Source: Vulcanimicrobiia bacterium (GTDB lineage Bacteria; Vulcanimicrobiota; Vulcanimicrobiia; Vulcanimicrobiales; Vulcanimicrobiaceae). Taken from it: a stretch of DNA of 64,000 nucleotides. Position numbers and translations under genes: made by a program. Under the pieces are notes generated by a model. That model was given only the letters and a program-made list of their open reading frames with translations, made no database searches and was not told the origin of the DNA. The stretch lies in contig JAICWY010000001.1 in assembly GCA_025934645.1 (NCBI GenBank), positions 1 through 64,000 on the forward strand, in the 5' to 3' direction. This document shows positions 8,526 through 15,477 of the stretch, piece after piece (positions within the stretch are counted from its first letter, which is position 1; every line of letters starts with the position of its first letter).

Positions 8526-8532
8526 GGGAGGA
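8526..8532 (+). promoter_or_regulatory. Shine-Dalgarno that decides a CTG start for the DppB gene
   Basis: GGGAGGA begins directly after the kce stop codon. It ends 9 nt before the CTG codon at 8542; from GGAGG (8527-8531) the spacer is 10 nt. No ATG, GTG or TTG exists in frame near the expected N-terminus except GTG 8557, which lies 25 nt from this site. The upstream part of the open frame lies inside kce. Confidence 0.6.
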
Positions 8533-8541
8533 CCTAGGCCC

Positions 8542-9516
8542 CTGTTTACCTACGTCGTGCGGCGGACGCTTCAGGCGATCCCGCTGCTCATTCTGATCTC
8601 GCTGATCCTTTTTGTGATCTTGCACAACGCCCCGGGCGGCGGGCTTGGTCCTTATCTGCAAAACCCTCACATTACGGCAGCAGACATCGCGCGTCTCAAA
8701 CACAACTTGGGCTACGACAAGCCCATCGTGGTGCAGTATTTCCTGTGGCTGGGTCACGTGATCACCGGCGATTTCGGCTACTCGACCAGCAACTCGGAGC
8801 CGGTCTTCAACGCGATCGTCGAACGTTTGCCGGCCACGCTTGAACTGATGATCAGTTCGTTCGTGCTCGCGTTCATCATCGGCGTCTCGGCCGGTCTGTT
8901 CGCGGCGGTGCGTCCGTACTCGATCTGGGATTACTTCATCACCACGTTCGCGTTCTTCGGGCAATCCATGCCGGTGTTCTGGTTCGCTCTGATGATGCAG
9001 CTGGCGTTCGCGGTGCACGGCATCCCGCTTCCCGGCGGCTACATGATCCAGTTGCCGTCCGCCGGCATCTCCAGTTCGGACACGTTCGCGTTCGGGGACC
9101 GTGCGACGCATTTGATTCTGCCCGCGATCGTGCTCGCGCTGTTGCAAGTCGCGCTCTATAGCCGCTTCATGCGCAGTTCGATGCTGGAAGTCATCAAGAC
9201 GGATTACATGCGAACCGCGTGGGCCAAGGGCCTGAACTTCCGCACCGTGCTCTTCAAGCACGGATTGAAGAATGCGCTGATTCCGCTCGTGACCGTCACG
9301 GCGCTCACGCTGCCCGGCTTGTTCGGCGGCGCGATCGTCACCGAGACGATCTTCGCGTGGCCCGGCGAAGGCCGGCTGTTCTTCAACGCGCTCGGCCAGC
9401 AAGACATTGCTTTGATGATGGGCTACCTCGTCTTCAACGCGTTCCTGGTCGTCTTTTTCAATCTATTTGCAGACGTCGCATACGCGTGGCTCGATCCTCG
9501 CGTCAAATATGATTAG
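8542..9516 (+). CDS. dipeptide/oligopeptide ABC transporter permease, DppB/OppB family
   Basis: The predicted protein (324 aa) begins FTYVVRRTLQAIPLLILIS, the classic DppB N-terminus with cytoplasmic Arg pair and first helix. A periplasmic loop and five further membrane segments follow, and the EAA loop is at about 210-235 (YMRTAWAKGLNFRTVLFKHGLKNALIPLVT). The start codon is read as CTG with a strong Shine-Dalgarno; GTG 8557 would give a protein five residues shorter. It forms the inner-membrane channel with the following DppC-like gene. No solute-binding protein or ATPases are in this window. Linkage to kce suggests uptake of an amino acid or small peptide, by inference only. Confidence 0.9.
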   Translation: MFTYVVRRTLQAIPLLILISLILFVILHNAPGGGLGPYLQNPHITAADIARLKHNLGYDKPIVVQYFLWLGHVITGDFGYSTSNSEPVFNAIVERLPATLELMISSFVLAFIIGVSAGLFAAVRPYSIWDYFITTFAFFGQSMPVFWFALMMQLAFAVHGIPLPGGYMIQLPSAGISSSDTFAFGDRATHLILPAIVLALLQVALYSRFMRSSMLEVIKTDYMRTAWAKGLNFRTVLFKHGLKNALIPLVTVTALTLPGLFGGAIVTETIFAWPGEGRLFFNALGQQDIALMMGYLVFNAFLVVFFNLFADVAYAWLDPRVKYD

Positions 9517-9529
9517 CGAGGCGTAAGCC

Positions 9530-10468
9530 ATGGCCATTACCGCACCCATCAATCAACAAGCCGTCGACGAAGACGCGTTCGTCTACAGTAAAAACACTGT
9601 CTGGCGCCGCTTCCGCAAGCACAAGCTCGCGATGGCCGGGGCCATCGTGCTGCTGTGCATGATCGTCATCGCCGTCTTCGCATGGAAGTTCGCGCCGTTC
9701 GATCCGAACGCGATCGACAACGTGCATTGGCAGGGCAATCCGCTGCCGCCGTGCTTCCAAGACGCCGGCCAATGCGGCGGCCATCTGCTCGGGAGCGATG
9801 AGAACGGGCGCGACCTGCTCTCGCGCCTGATGTACGGCGCGCAGATTTCGCTCACGGTCGGCGTTGCCGCGGTCGTCATGGAACTCATCATCGGCACGCT
9901 GCTGGGCGCGGTCGCCGGCTACTACGGCGGCTGGGTCGATTACGTCATGATGCGCATCACCGACGTCTTCTTGTCGATTCCGCTGCTGCCGTTGCTGCTG
10001 ACCCTTACCGCCATCGTGGCTGCGAGCAGCAGTAAGGCCTCGTTGGGCTTCGGGGTCATCGTCGTCATCATCGGCGCCCTATCGTGGCCGGGCGTAGCGC
10101 GTTTGGTCCGGGCTTCGTACCTTTCGCTGCGCGAACGCGAATATACCGAAGCGGCAAAGGCGCTGGGCAACGGCGACACCCGCATCATGCTGCGGCATCT
10201 GCTCCCGAACGCCATCGCGCCGATCATCGTGCAGGCGACTTTGGACGTCGCCAACGTTATCGTCCTTGAATCCACGCTCTCGTTCTTGGGCTTCGGCATT
10301 CAGCCGCCGACCGCGTCATGGGGCAACATGCTCGCCAATGCCGAGAGCAACCTCGAGGTCGCATGGTGGGCGGCCGTCTTCCCCGGTCTCTGCATCCTGA
10401 TCACGGTGCTGGCCATCAACTATATCGGCGACGGCCTGCGAGACGCCCTCGATCCGAACATGCGCTAA
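9530..10468 (+). CDS. dipeptide/oligopeptide ABC transporter permease, DppC/OppC family
   Basis: This 312-residue partner permease has the OppC_N region (VWRRFRKHKLAMAGAIVLL) and a periplasmic segment carrying HLLGSDENGRDLLSRLMYGAQISL, typical of DppC. An EAA loop follows (EREYTEAAKALGNGDTRIMLRHLLPNAIAPIIV), with TLSFLGFGIQPPTASWGNML near the C-terminus. About six membrane helices are expected. It starts 13 nt after the DppB gene at an ATG. The operon ends here: a separate promoter and tRNA follow. The DppD/F ATPases and the binding protein must be supplied from elsewhere. Confidence 0.93.
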   Translation: MAITAPINQQAVDEDAFVYSKNTVWRRFRKHKLAMAGAIVLLCMIVIAVFAWKFAPFDPNAIDNVHWQGNPLPPCFQDAGQCGGHLLGSDENGRDLLSRLMYGAQISLTVGVAAVVMELIIGTLLGAVAGYYGGWVDYVMMRITDVFLSIPLLPLLLTLTAIVAASSSKASLGFGVIVVIIGALSWPGVARLVRASYLSLREREYTEAAKALGNGDTRIMLRHLLPNAIAPIIVQATLDVANVIVLESTLSFLGFGIQPPTASWGNMLANAESNLEVAWWAAVFPGLCILITVLAINYIGDGLRDALDPNMR

Positions 10469-10474
10469 TGCCGC

Positions 10475-10503
10475 TTGACCGGGACCCGCCCAACGTGTAG
10501 AGT
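10475..10503 (+). promoter_or_regulatory. sigma-70-like promoter for tRNA-Leu
   Basis: TTGACC (10475-10480) is separated by exactly 17 bp from TAGAGT (10498-10503). This matches the -35 box at five of six positions and the -10 box at four of six. Transcription would begin near 10510, about 46 nt before the tRNA 5' end. It sits directly downstream of the DppC stop in otherwise non-coding sequence. Confidence 0.5.
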
Positions 10504-10555
10504 TTTCGAGTTGCCGATTTTCGTCAAGGAGATCGGCTGGTGGTTTAGCCCCCGT

Positions 10556-10642
10556 GCGCGAGTGGCGGAATTGGTAGACGCACTAGCTTGAGGGGCTAGC
10601 GCCCGCAAGGGCGTGCTGGTTCGAGTCCAGTCTCGCGCACCA
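10556..10642 (+). tRNA. tRNA-Leu (anticodon GAG)
   Basis: An 87-nt class II tRNA. The acceptor stem GCGCGAG (10556-10562) pairs with CTCGCGC (10632-10638), followed by discriminator A and an encoded CCA (10640-10642). The anticodon arm is CTAGC-TTGAGGG-GCTAG with GAG at 10590-10592, reading CUC/CUU. The long variable arm (GCCCGCAAGGGC) and T-arm (CTGGTTCGAGTCCAG) are intact. It has its own promoter upstream and a strong terminator downstream, so it is probably a monocistronic unit. Confidence 0.97.
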
Positions 10643-10649
10643 AGTAAAC

Positions 10650-10680
10650 AACGGCGCCTAACCAGGCGCCGTTTTCTTTA
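10650..10680 (+). terminator. intrinsic terminator after tRNA-Leu
   Basis: A perfect 10-bp inverted repeat, AACGGCGCCT / AGGCGCCGTT with an AACC loop (10650-10673), runs into TTCTTTA. It lies 7 nt after the tRNA CCA end. This is the clearest Rho-independent terminator in the window. Confidence 0.88.
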
Positions 10681-10833
10681 CTTGGACCGCGAGACTCGGA
10701 CTCGTCATCGTGAGCGAAGTCGAACGCCGCCCGGGCCTTAATATCATTCGGGCACGGAATTGTGTCATAGCTGAAACTCGTCCGGCGTTTGCGCCGTAGA
10801 GTAGGGCAAAAGCCCGTCTAGGAGCCTTCTATC
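10681..10833 (+). other. leader of the RND gene
   Basis: This 153-bp non-coding interval holds two small hairpins, CGGCG-TTTG-CGCCG (10783-10796) and GGGC-AAAA-GCCC (10804-10815). A TAGGAG Shine-Dalgarno lies about 10 nt before the GTG start. I see no convincing promoter hexamer pair and no known riboswitch. With the tRNA unit it makes up the longest stretch in the window without a protein gene. Confidence 0.4.
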
Positions 10834-13800
10834 GTGTGGTTAACCCGGTTCGCGATTAGCCGCCCCGTCATCACCGCCATGGTCTTCGTGGCGTTGGTCA
10901 TCTTCGGTTTTATCTCGTTCTTGCAACTTGGGCGCAGCTCCAATCCGCCGAACACGGATTTTCCCGTCGTCGTCGTGAGCGCGTTCTACCCCGGCGCGTC
11001 GCCGCAAGACATGGAACGCATGGTCATCAAACCGATCGAAGACCAGATGCAGGGCATCGACAATCTTGATCAGATGACCGCAACCGCGCAAGAAGGCACG
11101 GCCAGCGTCGTCGTACAGTTCAAACTCGGCACCGATCTGAATCTCGCCGCGGTCGACGTGCAGCGCCGCACCGATACTGCGCGCATCTACATGCCCAGCG
11201 ACCTCGATCCGCCTTCGGTCGATAAAGCCGGCCAATCCGAACCTCCGCTGCTCAACATCGCCGTCAGCTCGAAAAAACTCTCGCAGCCCGAGATTGCGGA
11301 TCTGGTCAACAACCAGGTCTCGCCGCTGATAAAGCAGATTCAGAACGTGCAGTCCGTCGATGTGCGCGGCGCGGCCGATCGCGAGTTCCACGTCGTCGCC
11401 GATCCGAACCGGCTGGTGGGCGTGAATGCTACGCTGCCCGATCTCTTCAATGCGATTGCGAGCAATAATCTCAACGTGCCGGGCGGCATCATGACGCAGC
11501 CGACGCAGGAAGCGACCGTAGCGGTTCACTCGTACATCGAGAACGTCAACGACATTCTGGGCATTCCGCTCACCGTTCCGGGCTCGGCCGACAAAAATTT
11601 AAAAGTCGGCGATGTGGCGAATGCTTACGATAGCCACATCGAGATGCGCACCATCTCGCATTACAACGGCAAACCGCGGGTCTATCTGAGCATCAATCCG
11701 GTCCTCGGCGCAGACCAGATCAAAGCTACGCAAACGGCGCGCGCGCAAATGGCCAAGATCGAAGCGCAGTTTCCGCAACTGACGTTTACGGATATCGACG
11801 CGCCCGGCGACTACACGTCCAAGATGCTTTGGGGCGTGTGGCAGTCACTAATCGAAGGGATCTTCCTTACGGCGATCGTCATGATGCTCTTTCTGCACGC
11901 GTGGCGCAACGCTGCCGTGGTCATGATCGCGATTCCGACGTCGATTCTGGCGACGTTCATCGTGATGAAGATCATGAACTTCCACATCGACGGTCTCTCG
12001 ATGATGGGATTAGCGCTTATTATCGGCATTCTCGTGGACGACTCGATCGTCGTTTTGGAGAATATTACGCGCCATAGGGATATGGGTCAGGATGCGGTGA
12101 GTGCCGCAATCAACGGCCGTAGCGAAATCGGCGGCGCCGCGATCGCGATTACGATGGTCGACGTGGTGGTGTTCCTGCCGATCGCGTTCCTCCCGGGCAT
12201 CGTCGGCGCATACCTGAAAGAATACGGCATGGTCGTCGTAACGGCGACGCTGTTCTCGCTCTTCGTCTCGTTCACGCTCACGCCGCTGCTCGCCGCGCGC
12301 TGGAGTTTGAAGAAGCGTTCCGCTGAGCCGAAGTGGCTTGGAATGCTCGACAACCGCGCGCTGGACGCCGTGTTGATTACAGCCGCCGTGGTGATGTTCG
12401 TAGCGGGCAACGCAACGGGCTGGTTCCTGCTCAACGTGCTCGGCGTATTCGTCTTCGCGCTGCTCTTGCTGAACGCGATCGTGCACCGCTACGATGCGAT
12501 CTTGAACGTGTATCACAAGAAACTGCTGCCGTTTGCGCTCGCGCATGGTGCCTTCGTCGTGTACGTCTGCGTCTTGCTGCTCGTCAACGCGCTCATGCTC
12601 GCCGGCCCCAAAGGCGGTCAAAGCGCGATTTGGGTGGATCTCGCGTTTATCGCAGGCTGCGCCGTGGTCTACTTCGTCGCGTGGCTGCTCCGCTTCAACC
12701 GCGGCGGGAAACGGCCGCGCGGCTTCGCGAGCATGGGTGCGTATCGTCCGCTTACGATCGCAACGTTCGTGCTGCCTTTGATCGTCGGCGCCGGCGCGTG
12801 GGCTCTCGGCGGCGTGAGCACGGACTTCATGCCGCAGCAGCAAGACGGCGCGATCAACATGACCGTCAGCTATCCGCCGGGAACGCCGATCGCTACGACC
12901 GACAAATACGTCGTCTCGCTGGAAGACGCAATCATGAAGATCCCGGGCGTCAAGTCGGTCAGTTCCAACGTTGGTCTGAAGCGCTCGGGCTACGGCATGT
13001 CGCGTGGCGGAAACTACGCGATGCTCAACGCGCAGATGGAAGACGCACACATCAAAGACACGAACAAAGCGGCCGCGCAAATCCGCAAACTCACGTATTT
13101 GGTCCCCGGCGGCGAATTGCAAGTCGCAGGCGATAACGGCGGCGGGTCGGCGATCTTCTACGCGCTCACCGGTCCCGAAGACGAACTCGGGCCGGCCGCC
13201 GAAAAAGTCGCGAAATTTTTGCGCGGCATTCCGGGTTCGGTGAACGTGCAAACATCCGCTGAGGTGGCCGCGCCCCGCTTGAACGTCGACGTAGATCCCG
13301 GCAAAGCGTCGCTGCTCGGCGTTTCGCCGACGGCCGCAGCCAACGTCGCGCGCATCGCGGTCGACGGCGCCGTTGCAACGAAAGTCCGCACGGCGAACGG
13401 TCTGGTCGACGTGCGCGTGCAGTTCCCGCAAGCCGATCGCAACACCGTCGAAGCGCTCAAGAACGTGCGCGTCCGCGCGCAAGACGGCACGCTCGTGCCG
13501 CTCGGCAGCGTGGCAAACTTCACGTGGACGAAAGCGCCGACGAAGATCGAGCGTTTGAACCGCGAGCGCGTCATCAACGTGCTCGGCGACGTGCTGCCCG
13601 GATACTCGCTCGGTCAAGTCACGGGACCGCTGCAAGCCAAACTGCGGCAGCCCGGCTTCCTGCCGCCCGGCGTCGGACTTACCGCGCAAGGCGACTCGCA
13701 GTTTATGCAAGAGACGTTCACCAACATGGGCATTGCGCTCATCATGTCCGCAATGCTCATCTACATGCTGATGGTCGTGCTCTACGGATCGTTCCTCGAG

Positions 13801-14286
13801 CCGCTGATCGTCATGTTCTCGGTGCCGCTCGCGATCATCGGCGCCTTGGTGTTGCTTGCGTTCATGGGCAAAGTTCAACCGGAACACGGGCAGTCGCTCA
13901 ACATCATCTCCATGTTGGGCATCATCATGCTCTTCGGATTGGTGGCGAAGAACGGTATTCTGCTCGTCGATTATTCGAACACGCTCGTGAAGCGCGGCAT
14001 GCGCGTTCGCGAAGCGGTGCTCGAAGCAGCCTCGACGCGTTTCCGTCCGATCATCATGACGACGGCCGCGATGATCTTCGGCATGCTGCCGCTCGCCCTG
14101 GGTTATGCCGAAGGCGGAGAGTGGCGCCAGGCGATGGGCACGGTCATTATCGGCGGCTTGATGAGCTCGCTCATCCTCACGCTCTTCCTCGTGCCGATGG
14201 TGTACAACACGTGGATGGGCTGGTTCGAACGGCGCGCCGATGCGCGCGCGCTCAAAGAGGAGATGCGCGAAACCGTCACCGCCTAA
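10834..14286 (+). CDS. RND efflux transporter, AcrB/MdtB (HAE1)-like, with extra membrane segment
   Basis: An inner-membrane proton-driven pump of 1150 residues. Family features are the N-terminal FAISRPVITAMVFVALVIFG, the TM4 proton-relay pair Asp402/Asp403 (GILVDDSIVVLEN), and the TM10 lysine Lys1039 (GLVAKNGILLVDYSN). Compared with AcrB (Asp407/408, Lys940) the second relay residue lies about 104 residues later. The surplus falls at about residues 510-655, where four extra hydrophobic segments appear between TM6 and the TDFMPQQQDG start of the second periplasmic domain. GTG start. No membrane-fusion protein or outer-membrane channel is adjacent, so substrate and partners are unknown. Confidence 0.92.
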   Translation: MWLTRFAISRPVITAMVFVALVIFGFISFLQLGRSSNPPNTDFPVVVVSAFYPGASPQDMERMVIKPIEDQMQGIDNLDQMTATAQEGTASVVVQFKLGTDLNLAAVDVQRRTDTARIYMPSDLDPPSVDKAGQSEPPLLNIAVSSKKLSQPEIADLVNNQVSPLIKQIQNVQSVDVRGAADREFHVVADPNRLVGVNATLPDLFNAIASNNLNVPGGIMTQPTQEATVAVHSYIENVNDILGIPLTVPGSADKNLKVGDVANAYDSHIEMRTISHYNGKPRVYLSINPVLGADQIKATQTARAQMAKIEAQFPQLTFTDIDAPGDYTSKMLWGVWQSLIEGIFLTAIVMMLFLHAWRNAAVVMIAIPTSILATFIVMKIMNFHIDGLSMMGLALIIGILVDDSIVVLENITRHRDMGQDAVSAAINGRSEIGGAAIAITMVDVVVFLPIAFLPGIVGAYLKEYGMVVVTATLFSLFVSFTLTPLLAARWSLKKRSAEPKWLGMLDNRALDAVLITAAVVMFVAGNATGWFLLNVLGVFVFALLLLNAIVHRYDAILNVYHKKLLPFALAHGAFVVYVCVLLLVNALMLAGPKGGQSAIWVDLAFIAGCAVVYFVAWLLRFNRGGKRPRGFASMGAYRPLTIATFVLPLIVGAGAWALGGVSTDFMPQQQDGAINMTVSYPPGTPIATTDKYVVSLEDAIMKIPGVKSVSSNVGLKRSGYGMSRGGNYAMLNAQMEDAHIKDTNKAAAQIRKLTYLVPGGELQVAGDNGGGSAIFYALTGPEDELGPAAEKVAKFLRGIPGSVNVQTSAEVAAPRLNVDVDPGKASLLGVSPTAAANVARIAVDGAVATKVRTANGLVDVRVQFPQADRNTVEALKNVRVRAQDGTLVPLGSVANFTWTKAPTKIERLNRERVINVLGDVLPGYSLGQVTGPLQAKLRQPGFLPPGVGLTAQGDSQFMQETFTNMGIALIMSAMLIYMLMVVLYGSFLEPLIVMFSVPLAIIGALVLLAFMGKVQPEHGQSLNIISMLGIIMLFGLVAKNGILLVDYSNTLVKRGMRVREAVLEAASTRFRPIIMTTAAMIFGMLPLALGYAEGGEWRQAMGTVIIGGLMSSLILTLFLVPMVYNTWMGWFERRADARALKEEMRETVTA

Positions 14287-14351
14287 CCGGAGCAAGCGTG
14301 CAATCTCTTACGCTTGTGGTGGGTAAGCTCGGGCGCGGAGGAGTTTTGCAC

Positions 14352-15416
14352 ATGGATCTATTCAAACGGGTCGCGTCGGCAGCGGCCGCCGTGGCCTTGC
14401 TTGCTGCCGTTTCTGCACCCGCGCTCGCGGCGAACGTAAACGTCGTCGTGAACGGCCAAGTGATGTCGTTCGATCAGCCGCCGGTGATGCGCAGCAACCG
14501 CGTCTTCGTGCCGATGCGCGCCATCTTCGAACGCTTGGGTTCGACGGTCGTGTATTCCAACGGTACTATCAACGCGCAAGGCAACGGCCACGCCGTTCAT
14601 CTGCACATCGGATCGACGGAAGCATCGGTAAACGGCAATAATTTCGCGATGGACGTCGCGCCGTTCACCGTTGCGGGCCGCACCGAAGTGCCGTTGCGTT
14701 TCGTCGCGCAAGCGCTAGGCGCGGGCGTCAGCTGGAACAGCAACACATCGACGGTCTATATCAATACGTCCGGCGGCAATAATTCGCCGAACCAGAACTA
14801 CACGCCGCAGCCCTCGACGAACGCCTCGTTCCACGTAACGGACGAGTCGCCGGCGAACGGCGCGACGGCGTCTTCCACGCATCCGGCGATTCATGCCTCG
14901 TTCAGCGAAGCGGTCAATCGCGATTCGCTCAGAGTGAGCATCGACGGTCATGACGTGACCACGCTCGTCTATGCGAATACGAATGGGTTCGACGTAACGC
15001 CGAACTTCGAACTCGCACCGGGCACGCATAAGGTCACGCTGACCGGCACGACCGCGGCAGGAGCGGCATTCAATACCGGTTGGTCGTTCGTGACGTCGGC
15101 GCGAGCGGCGGCGAACTATATCAACAACCTCAGTCCGGGGCCGGGCGCCAAAGTTGCCAGCACGTTCACCGTGCGCGGCCACACGATCCCGGGTTCCAAG
15201 GTACACGTCGTTGCCACCGGCACAGCGGCCGCGTTAGGCGGATTGCTGCAGATCGGCACCGGCACGTTCCAGAACGACGTGACGGCCGACGGCAACGGCA
15301 ACTTCAGCGTCTCGATCGGTCTCAACGCCGTCTCGGGCGGTCAAGTGCGCGTCATCCTGACGTCCACCTCGCCCAGCGGCGCGTCTATCGAACGCCAAGT
15401 GGTCTACAGCAGCTAA
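14352..15416 (+). CDS. secreted protein with copper-amine-oxidase-N stalk domain and Ig-like repeats
   Basis: The protein has 354 residues. A signal peptide (MDLFKRVASAAAAVALLAAV, cleaved near ALAANV) is followed by a stalk domain at about residues 30-135 (VVVNGQVMSFDQPPVMRSNR, RAIFERLGSTV and EVPLRFVAQALGAGVSWN). This is the Copper_amine_oxidN1 fold, which does not by itself mean an oxidase. After a Ser/Asn/Pro linker come two beta-sandwich modules: Big_5-like (SPANGATASSTHPAIHASFS) and a second from about 255 to the end. ATG 14352 is preceded by GGAGGAG. It is probably a cell-wall or surface protein. The reading frame is open far upstream, but that part is antisense or shadow to the RND gene. 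Confidence 0.82.
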   Translation: MDLFKRVASAAAAVALLAAVSAPALAANVNVVVNGQVMSFDQPPVMRSNRVFVPMRAIFERLGSTVVYSNGTINAQGNGHAVHLHIGSTEASVNGNNFAMDVAPFTVAGRTEVPLRFVAQALGAGVSWNSNTSTVYINTSGGNNSPNQNYTPQPSTNASFHVTDESPANGATASSTHPAIHASFSEAVNRDSLRVSIDGHDVTTLVYANTNGFDVTPNFELAPGTHKVTLTGTTAAGAAFNTGWSFVTSARAAANYINNLSPGPGAKVASTFTVRGHTIPGSKVHVVATGTAAALGGLLQIGTGTFQNDVTADGNGNFSVSIGLNAVSGGQVRVILTSTSPSGASIERQVVYSS

Positions 15417-15430
15417 GGTCTGCAAGCAAG

Positions 15431-15470
15431 CGCGGCGCCGGGAAACCGGCGCCGCGTGCGCGAAACGCGC
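15431..15470. terminator. twin GC-rich hairpins between the stalk protein and M1 peptidase genes
   Basis: The first hairpin is a perfect 11-bp stem (15431-15441 with 15446-15456) closed by a GAAA tetraloop. The second is GCGCG-AAA-CGCGC at 15458-15470. There is no U-tract, so this is either a factor-dependent terminator or a processing/mRNA-stabilising element. It ends 7 nt before the next ATG and overlaps the region where a Shine-Dalgarno would be expected. Confidence 0.5.
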
Positions 15471-15477
15471 CCCTTCC

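Noticed and set aside
12010-14295. 761-residue open frame on the minus strand opposite the RND gene
   Set aside because: Composition is rich in His, Arg, Asp and Glu typical of a shadow frame in GC-rich DNA; no recognisable motif; the plus-strand RND carries full family signatures.
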